Shown piece by piece: positions 26,030 to 35,085 of a stretch of DNA of 64,000 nucleotides. Source of the stretch: Roseivirga sp. E12 (GTDB taxonomy: Bacteria; Bacteroidota; Bacteroidia; Cytophagales; Cyclobacteriaceae); NCBI RefSeq assembly GCF_017592825.1, contig NZ_JAGFMD010000003.1:124001-188000 (forward strand), given 5' to 3'. The notes below the pieces were generated by a model that was not told the DNA's origin, made no database searches, and worked only from the letters and a program-made list of their open reading frames with translations. Both the position numbers and the translations under genes were made by a program. Position 1 is the first letter of the stretch, and each line of letters opens with the position of its first letter.

Positions 26030-27921
26030 TGTTCGAGCACATTTCAAGAATTGAGCGGATAAAATTAGAGATGATTTCCCCCTTGTCTCAGGTAGTCATT
26101 TTCCATACGAACGGTGAAGTATTAGATACCTGTGATACCTTAATAAAAGTAGAAGCAAAGAAGTCCGTTTTTGATCAATTCGACTTTCTAAAAAGTATTG
26201 AAGAGGTATTTCCAGGCTTACCTGTTGGTGAAAAGCTAGTCTTCGATGTTGTAGAGTGGAATGAAGGAGCCGAAGGTTTGTTCGCACTGGAGTTTGTGAA
26301 GTTCGATGATACTCGAATTCAATGGGTGATCCTAAACAAGACTAAGGATCAGGAACAAATCACAAAAGTTCAGCAAGAGCGCAATGACTCGGCAATCAAT
26401 GAAGAGTTTCTGGAGATACAGCGGAAGTATCTTGAAATGGAGAAGGCTTTACTGGATTATAAAAACGAAGAGTTACATCGGGTTCAAAAGTTCAAAGAGC
26501 AGTTTTTCGCAGAAGTAAGTCATGAAATGCGAACCCCTCTGAATAGTATTTCAGGCTTGATTGACCTATTAAGATCGTCTCAAAGTGAAGGTAGTACAGA
26601 CTATCTGGCTGCGCTCAAGGCAACCTCCAATCATTTAAATGCCATTATCAATGATGTGCTGGACCTTTCTAAGATAGAAGCAGGTAAGTTTAGTCTATCC
26701 CTGAGCCCATTTCATCTCAAGAAAACCATCAGAAATATTGTAGCAGGTTTTGAACATAGTGCTAGGGAAAAGGGAGTTAAACTGAACCTTGAAATAGACT
26801 CCACTATTCCAGTGCATGTCGATGGCGATTCGGTAAGGTTTTCGCAGGTCATTTACAACCTCTTGAGTAATGCTTTGAAATTCACCGATCGTGGTCATGT
26901 TAGTTTGGCTGTAACAGCAGAGCGGTCCAGTGATTCGATTCAAACTTTAGCCTTTACAATTAGAGATACCGGAAAGGGCATGTCGGATAGAGATATTGAA
27001 GGGATACTTGAGCCTTATGCCCAAGTTGAGGGACAAGATTATCATCAGTTTGGGGGAACAGGTCTAGGTCTAGGAATTGCCCAACAGTTAATTCAGTTGA
27101 TGGGAGGCCGACTTGGCATTGAAAGTGAGGAGGGAAAAGGTACAACGATGACCTTCCAACTGGAATTTCAAAGATCCACCCTAGAACCAGTCCAAGAGGA
27201 GGATAAGTCAACAACCGATTTGAGCCATTTAGAAGTTCTTTTTGTCGAAGACGATGAAATAGGAACCGTCCTTTTAAAAGGGATTGCTTCAGAGATGGGC
27301 ATTAAGGGAACGTTTGTCAAAAGTATAGAGGCTTTTGAACTAGAGGCACAAGAACGACCATTTGATTTTATCGTTACTGATGTGAACCTCCCTGATGGGG
27401 ATATGATCTCCGCAATTGAAGGGTTGAGAAGTAGATCAGGCCTTAATCAATCCACTAAGGTCATTTTCTTGTCTGGTGACGACAAAGAGATACTTGACGG
27501 GCTTCAGGAAATAGAAAACCATGACTACCTGATGAAGCCAATTGCCACGGACAGCTTAATAGCCCTGCTATGTGTTGAGGAACCTCAAGTCACAATTAAT
27601 CTCGACAACCTTAGAACCTCTACTCAGGGGGATGGCGCCTTGATGAAGGAGATTATTGAGACTATTCTTGAGACACTTCCTTTAGAATTGGTAAAACTAG
27701 AAAAAGCCCAAAAAGAAAAGGATCAAGTCTTGCTGAGAAAAGTCTTGCACAAGATTAACCCTAGTATAAGCTATTTGGGCAATGACCGACTAATCAATCA
27801 AAGGAAAGCTCTTTATACCAAAGTTCTGGATCAAGAACCTATCAACAATGAATTGCGGAACTTTTGCGATGCAGTAACTGTAGCGTTGGGCGTGCTTCAA
27901 ATAGAAAAAGGGAGGCTTTAG
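26029..27921 (+). CDS. Hybrid sensor histidine kinase with REC and HPt domains
   Basis: A 630-residue soluble kinase without membrane helices. Residues 1-110 form a PAS- or longin-like sensor; about 115-160 a signalling coiled coil; HisKA with SHEMRTPLNS (His about 165); HATPase_c with N-box NLLSNALKF, G1 DTGKGM and G2 GGTGLGLG; a receiver domain (about 402-515) with acidic pocket VEDDE, phospho-acceptor Asp in VTDVNLPDG and Lys in LMKPI; and an HPt domain with VLHKINPSISYLG (His about 573). This is a complete phosphorelay lacking only an output. It is the last gene of the GTPase operon and is soluble, so it probably reads the GTPase or its partners rather than an external ligand. Confidence 0.93.
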   Translation: MFEHISRIERIKLEMISPLSQVVIFHTNGEVLDTCDTLIKVEAKKSVFDQFDFLKSIEEVFPGLPVGEKLVFDVVEWNEGAEGLFALEFVKFDDTRIQWVILNKTKDQEQITKVQQERNDSAINEEFLEIQRKYLEMEKALLDYKNEELHRVQKFKEQFFAEVSHEMRTPLNSISGLIDLLRSSQSEGSTDYLAALKATSNHLNAIINDVLDLSKIEAGKFSLSLSPFHLKKTIRNIVAGFEHSAREKGVKLNLEIDSTIPVHVDGDSVRFSQVIYNLLSNALKFTDRGHVSLAVTAERSSDSIQTLAFTIRDTGKGMSDRDIEGILEPYAQVEGQDYHQFGGTGLGLGIAQQLIQLMGGRLGIESEEGKGTTMTFQLEFQRSTLEPVQEEDKSTTDLSHLEVLFVEDDEIGTVLLKGIASEMGIKGTFVKSIEAFELEAQERPFDFIVTDVNLPDGDMISAIEGLRSRSGLNQSTKVIFLSGDDKEILDGLQEIENHDYLMKPIATDSLIALLCVEEPQVTINLDNLRTSTQGDGALMKEIIETILETLPLELVKLEKAQKEKDQVLLRKVLHKINPSISYLGNDRLINQRKALYTKVLDQEPINNELRNFCDAVTVALGVLQIEKGRL

Positions 27922-27929
27922 CCCCCCTT
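27903..27929 (-). terminator. Intrinsic terminator of the M14 peptidase gene, inside the kinase 3' end
   Basis: On the minus strand, arms AAGGGGGGCT and AGCCTCCCTT (one G-T pair) are followed by five T in total. The hairpin lies over the stop codon of the plus-strand kinase gene; the two genes converge. Confidence 0.65.
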
Positions 27930-27953
27930 CTATGTTCTGTTAAGTTTAATAGA

Positions 27954-30485
27954 TTACTGCCCAACCATAAACAGAGAGTTGGCCATAAACATTTTTCCGT
28001 TCTCCCAGAAAGCTCTAAATAATGGGTTATCTGCAAAGTAAACAATCGCTCCACGGCCCATATTTTCTACTCCGAATACCATTGATTTGGCAAGATCTTC
28101 TTTCACTTTTGCGCCAGCTACGCCAGCAACATGAGAAGCTTCTCCTTCGATAATCCCCACGTTCCATCCATTTGGTAAGTAGGCAAGCCTAGATGTGTTT
28201 CTCTTAAGTGTAAAGTATTGATCTGAATACCCAAAGCCCAATGGATGAGTATTGTCAACCTTCAGTTTGAAGATAGCACCCGGCAGCCTGTAATCATCAA
28301 ACTTGCTTCCGCGGTCAGCATAGGAAGTCAGTGCATCCTTTTCTTTTTCTTCATCTGTTTTTTTGGCTGGTTTACTATCCTCAGCTCTTCTTTTTAATTG
28401 GAAACCGTCTTTACCAGCAAAAGTATTGATAGCACTTTCTAATGCGACAACCCTCCCTCCGCTTCTGATCCATGATTTTAAACTATTCATTCTGCTATCA
28501 TTCAGCATTCTTCCATAAGAACCAGATGGCATAACAATGACATTATAGTTGTCAAGGTCAATAGACCCGAAAGCATCTGTATCCACCATGGTAATAGGGT
28601 AGTTCAACTCCTGCTCCATGAAATACCAGAACTCACCAAAACCGAGTGAAGAAACACCATCACCACGAAGCGCGAGAATTTTTGGCTTTTGGATAAACGG
28701 AACATTATTTGACCCAAAGTCCTTTCCAGCATCAACAAAGGTTGTTGGCGTTGAATAGAGGCTACGATTGAATTTCACTGCAGTCTTCCTCACGATCTCG
28801 TCAAACTGACCCTTCATTTGCCGGTTTCCTTTTCGGGTGATAATCAATGTTCCAGGATTAAACTCTCTACCGGCAACATTAAATTTCTCTACTGCATATC
28901 TAAGCTTGATGTTGTGCTTAAGTAATTCAGCTAAAAACTTAGCGTCTTCCAACGTCTCCCATTTAGCTAAATAAGCCGGAGGCGTGGAGTTGTTAAGGAT
29001 CATTTCTGCCCCAGGAATTACGATTTCAGCAGGGTTGACATCAACTTTGACTTCTGTCGCGAAGGCATTCAAGCCTAACATATATGGTGTCGACCATGCG
29101 GTAATGTCGTATGTGGCAGAGGTACTTGTATAAGTATTTGGTTCGAAGAAGGCCTGTACCAGTACAGCTTTTGGCTGATAGGCAGAAATAACGATATCGC
29201 CATTTTGAATTGTCATGTTCTTGGTTTCTCCAGATTGAAAATCAAATGCTGAAACGGCTTTTCTTGTACTACCGGTACCATACTGGATATGATGTCTGTC
29301 TAGGAAGTCTTTAAGTTGAGACAATCTATCAGGGTGATTCGTTCCGCGAATTACATAGGTCTTATACTTCGCTTTTGGACTATTCACCGCAGTATTGAAA
29401 TAAGCAGTGAACTCATCAACCATTTTTTCAGAATTGACCGAAGCCACCTCTATCGTTGACATCCCCGTAGTGTAGTGGTGGGCGATAGCATCCTTAAGAG
29501 TTAGTGTATCGCCTTCATCTGTGAGAATGGCCAAATCGCTACTTGCTTGCTCATATGTCATACCAATGGCACCGTTGTACATTGGGTATGAGTCTCCATA
29601 ACTAGGGTAAAGGATATCGAAACTCTCTTTAGTGAAGAACAGCCATCCATTTTCATCAAAATACTTGGCGTGGTTTCTTCCGATCATTTCCTGAAGATCT
29701 CTTTGCCACTGAGTTACCTGCTCATGTACAGGCTCTGCTGCTGGAGCGAAATAATATGGACTATTGCTACCCTGCTCATGGAAATCCACATGGATGTGTG
29801 GCATTACCATATTATAAAGCTTCATGCGCTGCTGAGACTCTACTTGCTTTTGCCATGCCCAGTCTCTGTTAAGGTCAAAAAGATAGTGGTTAGCTCTGCC
29901 TCCTGGCCATGGCTCTCGGTGTTCAACTGCATCACGGCTAGGGTTTGGTGTAGTGCCAGCCACTTGGTTAATCCAATTGGAATAGCGATCCCTTCCATCA
30001 GGGTTGATACACGGATCCATGATGACTACTGTGTTTTTCAACCAGTTTTGTGCTTTGGAATTGCCAGGCCTTGCCAACTCATAAAGCGTTTTCATGGCAG
30101 TTTCAGTAGAGTTGGCCTCGTTACCATGGACATTATAGCTTAGCCAAACTATACCGATCTTTCCTCCAACCGGATCGCCCTCCATAAGACCGATTCGCTT
30201 AAGGTTATCGGTCCGGATTTGATCCCAGTTGTCGATGTTTTCTTGTGATGAGATAAGATTTGCTATTAGTGGTCTCAACTCATTTGTTTGACCATACTGA
30301 TGTGTCTTAACGTTGCTCATTTCGCCTGCTACATACTGGTAGTAGTCCACTACTTTATAGTGAGGGGTAAACCTTGTGCCCAACTCATAGCCTAAGAATT
30401 CATCCGGACTTTTGAGTTGTTGTGCCACACAGACAGAGGTGGTAAGAATTGCAATGAGAGCTGCTGTTAAGAGTTTTTTCATCAT
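27954..30485 (-). CDS. Secreted M14 family zinc carboxypeptidase
   Basis: An 843-residue exported peptidase (signal peptide residues 1-21, ending CVAQ). The M14 metal motif is HGNEA in SYNVHGNEANSTETAM (His and Glu), the Arg/Asn region is NPDGRDRY and DLNRDWAW, and the third metal ligand is His in HVDFHEQG. The C-terminal half (about 560-843) looks like a class I glutamine-amidotransferase-like or DUF4350-like module (NVIVMPSGSYGRM, then GGRVVALESA), as in other large Bacteroidota M14 proteins. Likely removes C-terminal residues from peptides in the periplasm. Confidence 0.93.
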   Translation of the reverse strand: MMKKLLTAALIAILTTSVCVAQQLKSPDEFLGYELGTRFTPHYKVVDYYQYVAGEMSNVKTHQYGQTNELRPLIANLISSQENIDNWDQIRTDNLKRIGLMEGDPVGGKIGIVWLSYNVHGNEANSTETAMKTLYELARPGNSKAQNWLKNTVVIMDPCINPDGRDRYSNWINQVAGTTPNPSRDAVEHREPWPGGRANHYLFDLNRDWAWQKQVESQQRMKLYNMVMPHIHVDFHEQGSNSPYYFAPAAEPVHEQVTQWQRDLQEMIGRNHAKYFDENGWLFFTKESFDILYPSYGDSYPMYNGAIGMTYEQASSDLAILTDEGDTLTLKDAIAHHYTTGMSTIEVASVNSEKMVDEFTAYFNTAVNSPKAKYKTYVIRGTNHPDRLSQLKDFLDRHHIQYGTGSTRKAVSAFDFQSGETKNMTIQNGDIVISAYQPKAVLVQAFFEPNTYTSTSATYDITAWSTPYMLGLNAFATEVKVDVNPAEIVIPGAEMILNNSTPPAYLAKWETLEDAKFLAELLKHNIKLRYAVEKFNVAGREFNPGTLIITRKGNRQMKGQFDEIVRKTAVKFNRSLYSTPTTFVDAGKDFGSNNVPFIQKPKILALRGDGVSSLGFGEFWYFMEQELNYPITMVDTDAFGSIDLDNYNVIVMPSGSYGRMLNDSRMNSLKSWIRSGGRVVALESAINTFAGKDGFQLKRRAEDSKPAKKTDEEKEKDALTSYADRGSKFDDYRLPGAIFKLKVDNTHPLGFGYSDQYFTLKRNTSRLAYLPNGWNVGIIEGEASHVAGVAGAKVKEDLAKSMVFGVENMGRGAIVYFADNPLFRAFWENGKMFMANSLFMVGQ

Positions 30486-30563
30486 GAGTGAGTTTTAAGA
30501 AGGCGGAATTTACAGGAATTCACTTCCCAAAACAACATGATCTTATGTAGAGAACAACTACCG

Positions 30564-31067
30564 TCAGTTGGTTTCGAAAACTACTGCTCTGCCTCTATTT
30601 TCAGAGGTGCCATTTGCAAAAACCATACGGTTAGGGCTCAATTCGATTAGTCTCATGACCCATATGACGACACTACTAAGAGATTCTTTTTGTTCAGCAA
30701 TTGAGAAGTCTAAAAACATCTCCCCTGATTCTGGATAATATGTATAGGTGGCTCCACCAAACTGTATTGATGGATCATCCCAGTAGCAGGAGTTTTCACC
30801 ATATACCACCGTTGCAACCCGATCATTGGCTGAGAAAGTATAAACATCATCGATAACACAGGGCTCTAAATCGCTTTTGAGTTTGTCGCGATATGACTCA
30901 TAGAATTCAGTCAACCTCCATTCTTTTTGATCTCCGTTGTGCACTTGGAGAATTTCAGCCTCTGAAAATGTAAACGGGTCTTGTGCATCTCCATCTTTAC
31001 GTTTATCACATGCAATTAGAAGGGTAAAAGCTAGACAGATTAAAAAGTTTCTCTTAATAAATTCCAT
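30564..31067 (-). CDS. Lipoprotein of unknown function
   Basis: A 167-residue protein starting at the ATG at 31067, which opens a lipoprotein signal (MEFIKRNFLICLAFTLLIAC). A longer frame reaches upstream but lacks sense before this Met. The mature part contains WRLTEFYESYRDKLKSDLEPC and a C-terminal strand VFANGTSENRGRAVVFET, resembling lipocalin-like small Bacteroidota lipoproteins. Two Cys (in LEPCVIDD and ENSCYWDD) may pair. Function unknown. Divergent from the gene at 31249. Confidence 0.75.
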   Translation of the reverse strand: MEFIKRNFLICLAFTLLIACDKRKDGDAQDPFTFSEAEILQVHNGDQKEWRLTEFYESYRDKLKSDLEPCVIDDVYTFSANDRVATVVYGENSCYWDDPSIQFGGATYTYYPESGEMFLDFSIAEQKESLSSVVIWVMRLIELSPNRMVFANGTSENRGRAVVFETN

Positions 31068-31248
31068 TGTTAATCGCTTGGTTGTGCGATGCAGCGTTTC
31101 AAACAATATGCCAAATCTAATGGATTGCAATAAAAACATTATGAACTGAGAAAGGACATCTGGCCGACTCCTAAGTTCTATTGTTATAGAATTGTGACAA
31201 CTGACTGACTGAGAAGTAGTTAAATTGGTATATAAAATCGACCAAGGG

Positions 31249-32001
31249 ATGGACAATATTAAAGTGTTTCGAAGAGGGTTTTTAGGGTTGACCTTTCTTC
31301 TTTCAATGAGTTTCTTTTTAAGGGGACAATCGATCAACGAAGAGTCATTGGAATCTTGTACTCATGAAGAAAGCCAGGCGCCTGGCTTAACCATATTTAA
31401 TCAGAATCTAAAGAGGAATAAATCAGCACAGACAATTGAGAGAAGCTTTGCTGGCCCTTACCTGACAGAGGAATTCGTGGGCATGGTTTTTACCAGTGCC
31501 GAAGGATCTCAACTATCATCAAAGGCAATGCGCTACAATGCAGAGTCGAATACTTTTGAAATTTTGTCAAATGGCAAAGTAGATTACATCTCGGGAGAGG
31601 CCATTAGTCAATTTGAGTTTATAGATCAAAAGGAACAAAGAAGATTGTTTGTTAATATCAAGGAATTCGCCTCAGTGGACTATTTGACTAAAGGCTTTTT
31701 TGAAGTTTTGGAGATTGGTAGAATAGGAGTGCTGGCTCACAGCAGGGTGGTTGCCAAAAAAGTATACTCGGATGATGGAGAAGGTTTACAAAGCAGCATA
31801 AGTACTGGTGTCCAAACGGATTATTTCTTTGCCAAGAATACTGAACTGATTCCTGTTACATCATTTGGAAAGAGGTCCTTAGGCGTATTCGAAATGTACT
31901 CTGATCAGTTAAGAGGCTTTATCAAAAAGAAGAAGCTCAAATTCAAACAAGAAGAAGACCTAGTGGCCTTGGCTAGGTACTATGCTGAGATAATTGAATA
32001 A
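31249..32001 (+). CDS. Secreted protein of unknown function
   Basis: A 250-residue protein; ATG at 31249 is preferred over the in-frame TTG at 31225 because it starts a signal peptide (MDNIKVFRRGFLGLTFLLSM, cleaved near RGQ). The mature part is mixed alpha/beta with a C-terminal basic stretch (FIKKKKLKFKQEEDLVALAR). I recognise no family or motif; the pattern of a beta-rich middle and a helical charged tail occurs in several uncharacterised Bacteroidota proteins. Followed after 27 bases by a 2H phosphoesterase gene. Confidence 0.72.
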   Translation: MDNIKVFRRGFLGLTFLLSMSFFLRGQSINEESLESCTHEESQAPGLTIFNQNLKRNKSAQTIERSFAGPYLTEEFVGMVFTSAEGSQLSSKAMRYNAESNTFEILSNGKVDYISGEAISQFEFIDQKEQRRLFVNIKEFASVDYLTKGFFEVLEIGRIGVLAHSRVVAKKVYSDDGEGLQSSISTGVQTDYFFAKNTELIPVTSFGKRSLGVFEMYSDQLRGFIKKKKLKFKQEEDLVALARYYAEIIE

Positions 32002-32028
32002 GCAATCTTCAATTATTAGCTTCGCGCA

Positions 32029-32574
32029 GTGAAGCGTACCGAAGCGAAATATTTTCTTGCCATAATCCCTTCTGAGCCTGTTCAATCGCAGGTTCAGGAA
32101 ATCAAAGAATACTTTCGAGATACCTATGGTAGCAAGGGTGCTTTAAGGTCTCCGGCTCATATCACTTTGCATATGCCTTTCCGATGGAAGGAAAAAAAGG
32201 AAGGAAAACTTTTTGATTTACTTGCGCAAGCAACTAAAGAATCAAAATTTGAATTAGAACTTAACGGTTATGGAGCATTTTCGCCCAAAACGATGTTCAT
32301 CAAGAATCAACAGAGTCAAGAATTAATCGATTTTCAAAAGCGATTGGCGGACTTTGCGAAGCGACATATGAACCTTTTCAATGCAACGCATAACCGTGGT
32401 TACCACCCACACATGACAGTTGCCTTTAGAGATTTAAAGAAGGATGCTTTTTTAGAAGCTTGGGATGAGTTTAAAGAAAAAGACTTTAATGAGCGACTTA
32501 TCGTAGATTCCTTCTGGTTGCTAAAGCATGATGGCACGAGGTGGAACGCCTACAAGGAATTTCAATTCTCTTGA
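32029..32574 (+). CDS. 2'-5' RNA ligase family protein (2H phosphoesterase)
   Basis: A 181-residue protein beginning at GTG 32029. The two HxT motifs that define 2H phosphoesterases are present: HITLHMP (residues about 43-49) and HPHMTVAF (about 125-132). Known relatives hydrolyse 2',3'-cyclic phosphates or ligate RNA halves (ThpR/LigT). The substrate here is not known. Its 3' end overlaps the convergent YceI gene by 13 bases. Confidence 0.88.
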   Translation: MKRTEAKYFLAIIPSEPVQSQVQEIKEYFRDTYGSKGALRSPAHITLHMPFRWKEKKEGKLFDLLAQATKESKFELELNGYGAFSPKTMFIKNQQSQELIDFQKRLADFAKRHMNLFNATHNRGYHPHMTVAFRDLKKDAFLEAWDEFKEKDFNERLIVDSFWLLKHDGTRWNAYKEFQFS

Positions 32575-33086
32575 TAGGCGACTTTGATACTGATTTTCAC
32601 TAAATCACCCAGGATCAGATGGTTTTTGCCTACTCCATAGTCTCTCCTATCAATTTCGACATAACCCATTAGGTAGCGCATACCGTCAGATTCTTCTATG
32701 GTAAAGGGGATGTCAATCGAACGCTTAGTGGCCTTAATCGTTAGGTCCCCAGATAAACTATAACCTGAATCAGTCTGAATTACTTTTGTGGATTTGAATG
32801 TGAGGTTTGGATAGTTTTCTACATCAAAGTACTTAGACTTTCGTAGGTGTTTGTCTCTGCCTTTGATATTGGTATTGATGGTCGTGGTTGGTATGGTAAG
32901 GTTAAAATATGATGCGTTTAAGTTATCTGGGTCGAATTTATAGGTAAGTGTGTTTTCTTCGAAAAACCCATCAACACCGATACCAGCATTTCTAATGACA
33001 AAGCTTATATCAGTTTCCTTAGTCTGACTAAAACCGAGGCTGGATGTTAGTAGAGCAATAAGTAAGAGACTAATTCTTGAGATCAT
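32562..33086 (-). CDS. YceI family periplasmic protein
   Basis: A 174-residue exported protein (signal peptide residues 1-20, ending GFSQ) with the YceI lipocalin-like pattern: TLTYKFDPDNLNASYFNLTI, the HLRKSKYFDVENYPNLTFKS strand pair, SGDLTIKATKRSIDIPF, and YVEIDRRDYGVGKN near the end. YceI proteins bind isoprenoid-type lipids in the periplasm. The gene overlaps its upstream neighbour (33070-33906) by 17 bases and probably shares an operon with it and the DUF6702 gene. Confidence 0.92.
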   Translation of the reverse strand: MISRISLLLIALLTSSLGFSQTKETDISFVIRNAGIGVDGFFEENTLTYKFDPDNLNASYFNLTIPTTTINTNIKGRDKHLRKSKYFDVENYPNLTFKSTKVIQTDSGYSLSGDLTIKATKRSIDIPFTIEESDGMRYLMGYVEIDRRDYGVGKNHLILGDLVKISIKVAYQEN

Positions 33087-33906
33087 TTAGAACTCCATTT
33101 TCGTTTAACAAATTGATGTAATCAGTAAGTTTTAATTCTAACTCCGTAGAACCAACTGCATAAGGAGCAATTTCATACGGGTTGAAATAGAAAATCAGAC
33201 TTTTATTTATGATGGCAAAGTTGTCGTTGAGAACAAAGGTACCCCCTTCAAAAAAGTAGCCTCTATCTTTTAACTCCTCATTTGGAGGAATTTCTTTTAG
33301 CATCCTGAACTCGATTTCTGCAGCTTGGTTCAGCTCCTCTTCAAAACCTGAAGAAAGGATGTCAGAGAGAGTGATAGCTTTACCTGTTTGCAGGTCATAG
33401 CTTCTATATACTTGATACTGATTTGGATGAGCGCCTCCGGTATAGGAATAAATGGTTGATGCTACGCTAATGAAGCTAGAGTCCTGATAAATAATGTCAG
33501 AGTTGACCTCCATTGACCATGATGCACTATAGTCAGGGTACTCCTCTAATATTGAAGTATATTCTGCCGATAGTTCGTCAATGAGTGACTGAAAACTCTC
33601 AGGTTTTTCAGTGAGAAAGGCATAGTCAAAGATTGCGGATTTGATGTTCTCATTGATTTCAGCCTTGGCTTGTTCACTGATCATCCCGGTGATTACCGGA
33701 TACTCCACAGCATAGGTAGTACATTGACTCGAAAGACTGTCTTGCTCACAAGGCCCCGACTTTTCATTCAAAACCTCTATTCTATACTCCACAAATGCTG
33801 GGATGCTATCGGGGGTTTCGACTTCTACAAAGGCTGGCTTCTTGGAGCCAAACTCACACGCGGTTATTGAAAGAATGAAGGCTATAAAGAGTAGGTGTTT
33901 TTTCAC
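33070..33906 (-). CDS. Lipoprotein with DUF4163/DUF3298 (RsiV/PdaC-like) domains
   Basis: A 278-residue protein starting at GTG 33906, which opens a lipoprotein signal (MKKHLLFIAFILSITAC). The fold matches the DUF4163 plus DUF3298 pair: YAVEYPVITG early, SYTGGAHPNQYQVYRSYDLQTGK in the middle and NKSLIFYFNPYEIAPYAVG near the end. Known homologues are the RsiV anti-sigma factor extracellular domain and the PdaC N-domain; here it stands alone on the outer face of a membrane. Start overlaps the stop of the DUF6702 gene. Confidence 0.87.
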   Translation of the reverse strand: MKKHLLFIAFILSITACEFGSKKPAFVEVETPDSIPAFVEYRIEVLNEKSGPCEQDSLSSQCTTYAVEYPVITGMISEQAKAEINENIKSAIFDYAFLTEKPESFQSLIDELSAEYTSILEEYPDYSASWSMEVNSDIIYQDSSFISVASTIYSYTGGAHPNQYQVYRSYDLQTGKAITLSDILSSGFEEELNQAAEIEFRMLKEIPPNEELKDRGYFFEGGTFVLNDNFAIINKSLIFYFNPYEIAPYAVGSTELELKLTDYINLLNENGVLNDLKN

Positions 33907-34400
33907 TAGTCGAATTTGAACTGGATAAACTTGGTGTCCTTGTCTAGTTTATAACTCTTGAGTTTACCTTTTGATTTAAAGTGGACAATATTTTGTTGAT
34001 CATCAAAGGCCTCCATCAACGCAACATTGGTTACTTCGGCTTCATCTACTTGATCTACATTCTCTATTTCATAATAGCACCAGCGGGCATCACCCTCAAG
34101 CTCAGACCCTAGATAATTGAATGTCATGGATTCACCATTGATTACAAAGAGCACCTTCTTTTTAAGGTATGAGCTGATTAAACTATCAAGCCTTTCTTGA
34201 CTTTCAGGCTCGTAAGTATCGAGTTTTTCGATGTTGTGATACTTTTTTAATCCAACCTCGAGGTCATCTAAAAAGATCCGATGACTCACTTGAATAGATT
34301 TCGCCTCAGCATCATGCTCAATATCTGTCACGCTCACATGAAAAGGGTGCCAGTACAGAACAGCACTTAAAAAAACCGACCAAATAAGCTTTTGCTGCAT
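33906..34400 (-). CDS. DUF6702 family secreted protein
   Basis: A 164-residue protein using the ATG at 34400, which opens a signal peptide ending near LYW; an ATG at 34427 would add nine residues. The mature start HPFHVSVTDIEHDAEAKSIQ and the HRIFLDDLEVGLKKY segment are typical of DUF6702, a family found beside HupE/UreJ genes and peptidases in Bacteroidota. The divergent neighbour is in fact HupE/UreJ-like, 85 bases away. Function unknown. Confidence 0.85.
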   Translation of the reverse strand: MQQKLIWSVFLSAVLYWHPFHVSVTDIEHDAEAKSIQVSHRIFLDDLEVGLKKYHNIEKLDTYEPESQERLDSLISSYLKKKVLFVINGESMTFNYLGSELEGDARWCYYEIENVDQVDEAEVTNVALMEAFDDQQNIVHFKSKGKLKSYKLDKDTKFIQFKFD

Positions 34401-34484
34401 GCTTTTAAGTTTTATAGGGGTATTCAAAATTAAACTTTATTATTGCATTCCTTACAAAATCCAGGCCTGAAATAAAGGCCGTTT

Positions 34485-35069
34485 ATGAGCCAGTTTGCAA
34501 TATATTTTGAATTAGGGCGAGAGCATATCCTAGATATTGACGGATATGATCACATACTTTTTGTAATTGCCCTTTGCGCTATCTATCTACTACAAGATTG
34601 GAAAAAGGTGTTGATCCTGATTACAGCCTTCACGCTTGGCCATTCCATCACTTTGGCCTTGAGTACCTTGGAGATAGTGAATTTCAGAAGCGATATCATT
34701 GAATTTTTGATTCCATGCACCATTTTCATTACCGCCTTCTCTAATATTTTGCGCAAGCAAAGCGCCCTAACTCCTGCCCGATTCAACACTAATTATTTCT
34801 TCGCGCTGGTTTTTGGCCTGATTCATGGATTAGGGTTCTCAAATTATTTGAAAAGCATTTTGGGTCGGGAAGATAGCATTGTAACTCCCCTACTCTCTTT
34901 TAATCTTGGTCTTGAATTGGGTCAGATTATAATTGTGGCATTCTTTATGATCATCTCCTTTGTGTTTGTCAACATATTCAATGTGGCGCGTAGAGATTGG
35001 AACTTGATCATTTCGTCAGCTGTGGCTGGAATAGCCATTACAATCATGTTAGAAACTAAATTTTGGTAA
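34485..35069 (+). CDS. HupE/UreJ-like membrane protein
   Basis: A 194-residue protein with six or so membrane helices. The N-terminal motif GYDHILFVIALCAIY and the helix LITAFTLGHSITLALSTL carry the His residues conserved in HupE/UreJ nickel/cobalt permease-like proteins; a second His motif is FGLIHGLGFSNYL. These proteins may transport metal ions, but Bacteroidota copies without hydrogenase or urease neighbours are uncharacterised. It lies 16 bases ahead of the M1 peptidase gene. Confidence 0.88.
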   Translation: MSQFAIYFELGREHILDIDGYDHILFVIALCAIYLLQDWKKVLILITAFTLGHSITLALSTLEIVNFRSDIIEFLIPCTIFITAFSNILRKQSALTPARFNTNYFFALVFGLIHGLGFSNYLKSILGREDSIVTPLLSFNLGLELGQIIIVAFFMIISFVFVNIFNVARRDWNLIISSAVAGIAITIMLETKFW

Positions 35070-35085
35070 AATAAACGATATAGGA

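Noticed and set aside
31068-31337. A 90-codon upstream extension of the 30564-31067 lipoprotein frame.
   Set aside because: The signal peptide with lipobox starts at the internal ATG 31067, and the extension looks like non-coding sequence that overlaps the divergent gene.
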